Below are positions 7,083-10,832 of a DNA stretch of 10,832 nucleotides, piece after piece. Below the pieces are notes generated by a model. It had not been told where the DNA came from. It worked only from the letters and a program-made list of their open reading frames with translations, and searched no databases. This DNA comes from an uncultured Clostridium sp. (GTDB lineage Bacteria > Bacillota > Clostridia > Clostridiales > Clostridiaceae), in the NCBI RefSeq assembly GCF_937920395.1, contig NZ_CALEVF010000381.1, positions 1-10,832 of the forward strand, written 5' to 3'. Both the position numbers and the translations under genes were made by a program. Each line of letters begins with the position of its first letter. The stretch's first letter is position 1.

Positions 7083-7091
7083 ATTATAGCA
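7083..7091 (-). promoter_or_regulatory. Extended -10 promoter of the hypothetical gene
   Basis: The minus strand reads TGC-TATAAT, a perfect -10 hexamer with the upstream TG of an extended -10. The -35 position carries only ACATAT, a poor match. The start would be near 7076, about 95 nt before the ATG at 6982. The rest of the 233-bp gap (6995-7227) is AT-rich with nothing else recognised. Confidence 0.5.
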
Positions 7092-7227
7092 GTTGATTGT
7101 AAAGAATATGTTATTTATTTGTTTATAATTAGTTAATTATTAATTGTTAAATTATATTATATAATACAATACTTTCTACAAGTTTACATCAATATTATAA
7201 AAATAGAAAGGTTAATTTCATGTATTT

Positions 7228-7785
7228 TTATTTTAAATTAAAATTTATCTTCTCTAAAGAGATTTTTCTAACAAACTTATCATGAATACTCAATAAATAT
7301 TTACCAAGATATACTCCGCTCACAGCTGCTTGAGATAAAGAGTATGTTGTTCCAGAACAATCTCCGACTTCACCTTGCAAAGATGGCTTAATAGTGTTTT
7401 TATCAAGATTATGTTTTGTAGTAACCCTACCTTGCAGTAAATCATCATACCTCTGGACTACTATTCGTCCTTTTCCTTTGTTTATAGATTCTATTATATA
7501 TGTTGCGTATTTTCTTCCTATTTTTTCACCAATTTGACCACCAAAATCATTAGTATAATTATACTTTCCCTCTGATCTACCCATCCCCCCAAATCCTTGA
7601 GTCTTATTGCATATACTGCAATGTAAGCATTCCGCGCTTACTCCATTTTCAATCGGGCATATTCTTTCTATAAATTTTCGTCCTCTTTCTATAATCAATA
7701 TTTTAATATTACTCTCTTCTTGAAGTAGAGTATAAGCAAGAAAAATGCCACTAACTCCTGAACCCACTATAGCTATATCATACAT
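7228..7785 (-). pseudogene. Internally deleted FAD-dependent oxidoreductase, still an open frame
   Basis: The N-terminus is a normal FAD-binding fold: YDIAIVGSGVSG with GxGxxG at 8-13, and the acidic IIERG end of the second strand (E33). A cysteine-rich part follows (C43, C53, C56, C59 in CPIEN...CLHCSIC) and then GFGGMGRSEGKYNYT, as in clostridial FAD-dependent dehydrogenases of about 450-530 residues. After about residue 100 the text jumps to RIVVQRYDDLLQGR, which belongs far downstream in that family. After KPSLQGEV (about 140) it jumps again to GDCSGTTYSLSQAAVSGVYLG, the C-terminal FAD-contacting segment. Two in-frame deletions therefore explain the 185 residues. The ribosome-binding site (GGAAGGAG) and stop are intact, so a small protein could be made. 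Loss of the substrate domain argues for decay, but a reduced FAD protein cannot be excluded. Confidence 0.72.
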
Positions 7786-7802
7786 ATATACACTCCTTCC
7801 AC

Positions 7803-7826
7803 TAGATATAGGTATACCTATATCTA
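7803..7826. promoter_or_regulatory. 24-bp perfect palindrome, candidate operator
   Basis: The sequence is a perfect palindrome centred on GGTATACC, with 12-bp arms TAGATATAGGTA and its complement. It lies 17 bp upstream of the ATG of the deleted oxidoreductase. A possible minus-strand promoter, TTTACA (7844-7839), 16 bases, TATAGG (7822-7817), would place its -10 inside the palindrome, which is the geometry of a repressor site. Alternatively it forms an RNA hairpin right before the ribosome-binding site. Confidence 0.5.
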
Positions 7827-7829
7827 TAA

Positions 7830-7867
7830 ATAAAAGCTTGTAAAATTTAAATTTTACAAGCTTTTAT
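7830..7867 (-). terminator. Terminator of ldcA (19-bp palindromic stem)
   Basis: This is a 38-bp perfect palindrome (19-bp arms, containing AAAAGCTTGTAAAATTT). It starts one base after the ldcA stop codon and is followed on the minus strand by a T-rich stretch. Its outer part is the usual A-run/stem/T-run of clostridial terminators. As a perfect palindrome with no spacer, a few central bases must form the loop. Confidence 0.75.
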
Positions 7868-7868
7868 A

Positions 7869-8786
7869 TTATTCTACTACTGCATCCAATACATCTATGA
7901 TTCCACTCTTTGCATCAATTCTAACCCTAGCACCAATTGGCAGTGTAAGCTTAGGGTAATCATGGCCTGAACAAAAGCCAGAAAACATAGGAATGTCTAA
8001 ATTATATAATCTATCCTCAAGAACTTCTTCTAATGTAAGGCTTCTTTTATAATGTGGTAAATTGCAATCTTTAAATTGTCCTAAAATAATCCCCTTACAT
8101 TGCTTAAGTTTATTTGATAATAAAAGTTGTGTTAGTATTCTATCTACCCTATATGGTGCCTCATTAACCTCTTCAATAAAAAGTATTTTATTTTTCATAT
8201 CAATTTCATAGGAAGTACCAAGAGAATTACATATTAACCCCAAATTACCTCCTATAAGATTTCCCTGTGCTATACCAGGAGTTATACAAGATGTTCTAAA
8301 TTCATCTGGATTTTTAATAGTATATGGTTTATACCCTTCCATAAATGTAAACATAAAGCTTTTAAATGTGACCTCATCTTCTAAATTAGAAGTACCCATT
8401 GGGCTATGAAAAGTAGTTAACCCACATTTTTCATAAAAAGCATTTAGAAAAACTGTTATATCACTAAAGCCTGCAAATATCTTTGGATTTTTCTTTATAA
8501 TATCATAATCCAAATATGGTAGTAACCTACTTGAGCCATATCCCCCTCTAACACAAAGTATCATGTCTACTGATTTATTTTCAAACATTTCCATAATATC
8601 GGACGCTCTATCTTTGTCTTTGCCAGCAAGATACCCCCATTTATCATATAAATGTTTCCCTTCTAATACTTTAAATCCAAGATTGCTCAGCAATAAGATT
8701 CCTTTTTTTATTGCATCTACATTTTCAGGACTCGCAGGAGAAATTAGCCCAATAGTATCTCCCAACCTTAGTCTTTTACCAATCAT
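7869..8786 (-). CDS. ldcA: LD-carboxypeptidase (peptidase family S66)
   Basis: LD-carboxypeptidases remove the terminal D-alanine from the tetrapeptide of recycled muropeptides in the cytosol; relatives (MccF) detoxify microcin C-type compounds. The 305-residue product has the family layout: GDTIGLISPASP near the N-terminus, VRGGYGSSRLLPYLD (about 79-93), the nucleophile elbow GFSDIT (serine about 108), FIEEVNEAPYRVDR with the catalytic glutamate (about 205-206), and the catalytic histidine in SGHDYPKLTLPIG (about 275). The frame opens with a GTG at 8795, but this is too close to the AGAGGA site. GTG 8789 or ATG 8786 is better placed, and MIGKRLRLGDTIG is a typical family start. It lies 61 bp after the short RseC-like gene and is probably co-transcribed with it. 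LdcA versus MccF function cannot be separated here; no microcin-like genes are nearby. Confidence 0.93.
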   Translation of the reverse strand: MIGKRLRLGDTIGLISPASPENVDAIKKGILLLSNLGFKVLEGKHLYDKWGYLAGKDKDRASDIMEMFENKSVDMILCVRGGYGSSRLLPYLDYDIIKKNPKIFAGFSDITVFLNAFYEKCGLTTFHSPMGTSNLEDEVTFKSFMFTFMEGYKPYTIKNPDEFRTSCITPGIAQGNLIGGNLGLICNSLGTSYEIDMKNKILFIEEVNEAPYRVDRILTQLLLSNKLKQCKGIILGQFKDCNLPHYKRSLTLEEVLEDRLYNLDIPMFSGFCSGHDYPKLTLPIGARVRIDAKSGIIDVLDAVVE

Positions 8787-8847
8787 CACTGACACTTCCT
8801 CTAATTAACTTAAAATATAGAATAATTAAATTTTATTAAAATAATAA

Positions 8848-9126
8848 CTATAAATCTTCCCAATAAATTTTTTCTTCTTTATCATCTATTGCAGCTGATT
8901 TATCAAATAATTTAATAACTAAAATTGCAAAAACAAACCCAATAATACCTCCACAAACTCTAGAAATTTGAATAGGAGCTCCGATAAATTTTCCTATATG
9001 TTGTCCTAAAACTACTCCAACAACCACAATTATTATTGGAAAAACAAAGAGCATAAATGAAGCTAATAACATATTAGTTTTTTTCTCTTTCAATTTACCT
9101 TTTTCTTTAGATTGATCTATTTTCAT
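8848..9126 (-). CDS. Short RseC-family membrane protein lacking the cysteine domain
   Basis: This protein of 92 residues has a lysine-rich start (1-16), two membrane helices (about 19-41 and 55-74) and an acidic tail. Residues 16-84 align without gaps to residues 61-129 of the RseC protein encoded at 678-1097: 32 of 69 positions identical by my hand count, including TNML, VVGVV.GQ and GGII. The N-terminal domain with its three cysteines is missing and is replaced by about 15 charged residues. The start looks genuine: ATG with GGGGAG about 5 bases upstream, plus a good promoter at 9213-9241. I see no trace of the lost domain further upstream. It precedes ldcA, not rnf genes. It may be an independent small membrane protein, perhaps competing with or partnering RseC, or simply a shortened duplicate; its function is unknown. 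Confidence 0.8.
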   Translation of the reverse strand: MKIDQSKEKGKLKEKKTNMLLASFMLFVFPIIIVVVGVVLGQHIGKFIGAPIQISRVCGGIIGFVFAILVIKLFDKSAAIDDKEEKIYWEDL

Positions 9127-9162
9127 ATTACTCCCCTTTCAAACAAAAACTTATTCTAATAA

Positions 9163-9178
9163 AAGCTAAACTTAGCTT
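9163..9178. promoter_or_regulatory. 16-bp inverted repeat in the leader of the short RseC-like gene
   Basis: AAGCTAA-AC-TTAGCTT has perfect 7-bp arms. It lies between the predicted promoter (9213-9241) and the ATG at 9126, about 30 bases into the transcript. It could be an operator for roadblock-type control or a small RNA hairpin. No regulator is encoded nearby. Confidence 0.3.
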
Positions 9179-9212
9179 AATTATTTTCTTCTAATATACT
9201 TAACCAACTATA

Positions 9213-9241
9213 ATTATATATTATATAGATATGAAAGACAA
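9213..9241 (-). promoter_or_regulatory. Candidate sigma-A promoter of the short rseC-like/ldcA unit
   Basis: On the minus strand TTGTCT (9241-9236), 17 bases, then a perfect TATAAT (9218-9213). The start near 9206 would give a leader of about 80 nt containing the inverted repeat at 9163-9178. Confidence 0.6.
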
Positions 9242-9330
9242 TAATATAAAACAGAAAAAATTTTCCTTATAAATCTATACTTTATATTCGGACATTCTCC
9301 ATAAAAGCCTTTACTTAAACAACATTGTAT

Positions 9331-9359
9331 TTGCCACTATGCCTTTAAAGTACTAAAAT
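9331..9359 (+). promoter_or_regulatory. Candidate sigma-A promoter of the flavoprotein gene
   Basis: TTGCCA (9331-9336), exactly 17 bases, then TAAAAT (9354-9359): five of six matches in each box. The start near 9366 gives a leader of about 32 nt with GGAGG at 9386-9390. This is the best-matching promoter pair in the window. Confidence 0.65.
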
Positions 9360-9397
9360 GAATTAGAAAGATAAAAAAATTATATGGAGGCATTTAT

Positions 9398-9952
9398 ATG
9401 AACATACTGATAATTACTTCTAGTCCTAACACCGACGGATTAACTGCTGCCTGTGGCAACGCCGCAAAAGTTGGAGTAGAAATGGGCTCCGCTCTTGCTA
9501 ATATAATAAGTCTTAACACATTAAATATCCCAGCCTGTCATGCTTGTGGAAGTGGATGGGGGACATGCCTTAAAGAACATACCTGCCAGGTAAAAGATGA
9601 TTTTCAAGCCCTACACGAAAAAATGGCAAAAGCAGATGGATACATAATTATTACACCCACTTACTGGGGCGATATGAGCGAATCACTTAAGTCATTTATT
9701 GATAGACTACGCAGATGCGAAGCCTCAAATGGTGATAAAAATAGTTTATTTGGTAAACCTTTTATATGTGTTGCTGCTCCTGGAGGAACTGGTAATGGGT
9801 GTATTTCTACTCTTGCCTCATTTGAAAGATTCGTAGATCATGTTAAAGGTATAAAATATGATTTCATAGGGGTAACAAGGACAAACAGAGAATACAAGTT
9901 AGTTACTATAAAAGCTGCTGCAAACAGTATGGTACAAAGCCTAACTGTATAA
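9398..9952 (+). CDS. Flavodoxin-family NAD(P)H-dependent oxidoreductase
   Basis: This 184-residue protein has the flavodoxin-like fold of NADPH-dependent FMN reductases. It contains the phosphate-binding loop TSSPNTDGLT (7-16), the flavin-contacting TPTYWGDMSESLKSFIDR (86-103), and a later APGGTGNG loop (127-134). Four cysteines lie between them: C47-x2-C50-x6-C57-x5-C63, followed by KDDF. Clostridial relatives usually carry a C-x2-C-type motif at this place, and true iron-sulfur flavoproteins have the tighter C-x2-C-x2-C pattern, so this spacing is a variant whose cluster-binding ability is uncertain. The ATG has GGAGG at 7 bases. It is the only plus-strand gene, has its own promoter and ends at a hairpin shared with ilvD. 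Its physiological substrate is not readable from sequence; quinones, nitro compounds or ferric complexes are usual for the family. Confidence 0.88.
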   Translation: MNILIITSSPNTDGLTAACGNAAKVGVEMGSALANIISLNTLNIPACHACGSGWGTCLKEHTCQVKDDFQALHEKMAKADGYIIITPTYWGDMSESLKSFIDRLRRCEASNGDKNSLFGKPFICVAAPGGTGNGCISTLASFERFVDHVKGIKYDFIGVTRTNREYKLVTIKAAANSMVQSLTV

Positions 9953-9992
9953 AATTCGATCCACCTACTTACATGTTTTAAAACAATAGTAT

Positions 9993-10039
9993 TAAATATA
10001 ATGGCCTACATCTTAATAAGATGTAGGCCATTATATTTA
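9993..10039. terminator. Bidirectional terminator between the flavoprotein gene and ilvD
   Basis: The 22-bp stem 9993-10014/10018-10039 is perfect, with a 3-base loop and a GC-rich core (GGCCTACATC). It lies about 40 bp after the plus-strand flavoprotein stop. The minus-strand ilvD stop codon (10037-10039) is inside the stem foot. A-T-rich flanks on both sides make it able to serve both convergent genes. Confidence 0.85.
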
Positions 10040-10832
10040 TGATTTTGGAACTTCCAATATAGCACCTTTATTACCCGATGACACTAATGCAGCATATCTA
10101 GCAAGATAACCCGTTGTAATACTAGGTTGTCTTGGTTTCCAGTTTGCTCTTCTTATTTTAAGTTCTTCATCACTAACATTAAAATTAATAGAATTAGCAT
10201 TAATATCTATTGATATAATATCTCCCTCATAAATCAAAGCAATATTTCCACCAACTGCTGCTTCTGGAGAAACATGCCCAATTGCAGCTCCTCTAGTTGC
10301 ACCACTAAAACGTCCATCTGTTATAAGTGCTACACTATTGCCGAGTCCTCGTCCCATAATTGCAGATGTTGGATTAAGCATTTCTCTCATACCCGGTCCA
10401 CCCTTAGGCCCCTCATATCGAATTACGATAACATCTCCAGGAATAATCTCATCTGAATTAATAGCACTTAAAGCATCCTCTTCACAATCAAACACTCTTG
10501 CTGGACCTTCATGTTTTAGCATTTCTTGTGATACTGCAGATCTTTTTACAACACATGAATCTGGAGCAAGATTACCTTTAAGGACAGCAATTCCACCAGT
10601 AGTACTATAAGGATTTGTAATTGTGCGAATCACCTGTGTGTCTTTTATTATGCATCCCTTAATATTTTCTGCAACAGTTTTACCCGTACATGTTATCAAA
10701 TTTGTATTTAATAAATTCAATTTATTTATCTCATTCATAACAGCATAAACTCCACCAGCCTCATTTAGATCCTCAACATATGTATGTCCTGCTGGGGCAA
10801 GATGGCACAAATTAGGTGTTTTATCACTAATA
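10037..10832 (-). CDS. ilvD: Dihydroxy-acid dehydratase, C-terminal part (runs off right edge)
   Basis: IlvD converts 2,3-dihydroxy-isovalerate or 2,3-dihydroxy-3-methylvalerate to the 2-keto acids that precede valine, leucine and isoleucine, using an iron-sulfur cluster in the cytosol. About 264 codons of the usual 550-570 are present, and the frame is open to the window edge. Diagnostic segments are [14 protein letters not shown] with the cluster-ligand cysteine (codon at 10807-10805), [30 protein letters not shown], and the active-site [22 protein letters not shown] with its catalytic serine. The C-terminus is normal, ending in VPKS. Related sugar-acid dehydratases (Edd) share the fold, but GHVSPEA with ARYAALV at the end fits IlvD. 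The stop codon is inside the shared terminator stem, so this is the last gene of its transcript. Other ilv/leu genes would have to lie to the right. Confidence 0.95.
   Translation of the reverse strand, partial: ISDKTPNLCHLAPAGHTYVEDLNEAGGVYAVMNEINKLNLLNTNLITCTGKTVAENIKGCIIKDTQVIRTITNPYSTTGGIAVLKGNLAPDSCVVKRSAVSQEMLKHEGPARVFDCEEDALSAINSDEIIPGDVIVIRYEGPKGGPGMREMLNPTSAIMGRGLGNSVALITDGRFSGATRGAAIGHVSPEAAVGGNIALIYEGDIISIDINANSINFNVSDEELKIRRANWKPRQPSITTGYLARYAALVSSGNKGAILEVPKS

Noticed and set aside
8563..8808. Plus-strand open frame of 81 codons
   Set aside because: Antisense to ldcA, whose catalytic motifs and ribosome-binding site are intact; no independent signal.
10338..10610. Plus-strand open frame of 90 codons
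   Set aside because: Lies wholly opposite conserved ilvD sequence; an antisense shadow.
1..10832. CRISPR array, phage, transposon, toxin-antitoxin or antiphage system
   Set aside because: No regularly spaced repeats, transposase, integrase, nuclease-type or toxin-like reading frames were found; the genes are mostly metabolic, cell-wall and energy genes.

Overview
The window is low-GC DNA with strong Shine-Dalgarno sites, AT-rich intergenic DNA and long hairpin terminators. The start of an Rnf complex gene preceded by rseC makes an anaerobic Firmicute of the Clostridium type the best guess. This is inferred from gene content and composition only. Nearly everything is read from the minus strand; the one exception is a flavoprotein gene at 9398-9952.

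Layout, in the direction of minus-strand transcription (right to left): the C-terminal part of ilvD enters from the right edge and ends in a hairpin terminator (9993-10039) shared with the convergent flavoprotein gene. A divergent promoter region (9127-9397) separates that flavoprotein from a minus-strand pair: a short membrane protein matching only the C-terminal half of RseC, then an LD-carboxypeptidase (ldcA), closed by a 19-bp hairpin. Next come an internally deleted FAD-dependent oxidoreductase, an unrecognised 152-residue protein closed by a 27-bp hairpin, a class B penicillin-binding protein, and a probable operon of zwf, a cyclase-family metal hydrolase and the wreck of an Asp/Glu racemase gene. 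After about 730 bp without a convincing gene, rseC and the start of rnfC run off the left edge.

Functional themes: ion-coupled electron transfer between reduced ferredoxin and NAD (Rnf, with its accessory RseC), NADPH supply (zwf), cell-wall synthesis and recycling (PBP, LdcA) and branched-chain amino-acid synthesis (ilvD). I see no phage genes, transposase, CRISPR array, tRNA or rRNA, and no convincing undescribed multi-gene system.

The most distinctive signals are: (1) two genes with their middles missing but both ends recognisable (racemase 1830-2061; FAD oxidoreductase 7228-7785, still an open frame); (2) two RseC-family proteins in one window, the second lacking the cysteine domain but aligning without gaps to the membrane half of the first (32/69 identities by hand count); (3) several perfect palindromes, notably 24 bp at 7803-7826 before the deleted oxidoreductase and a Rex-like one at 6425-6443.
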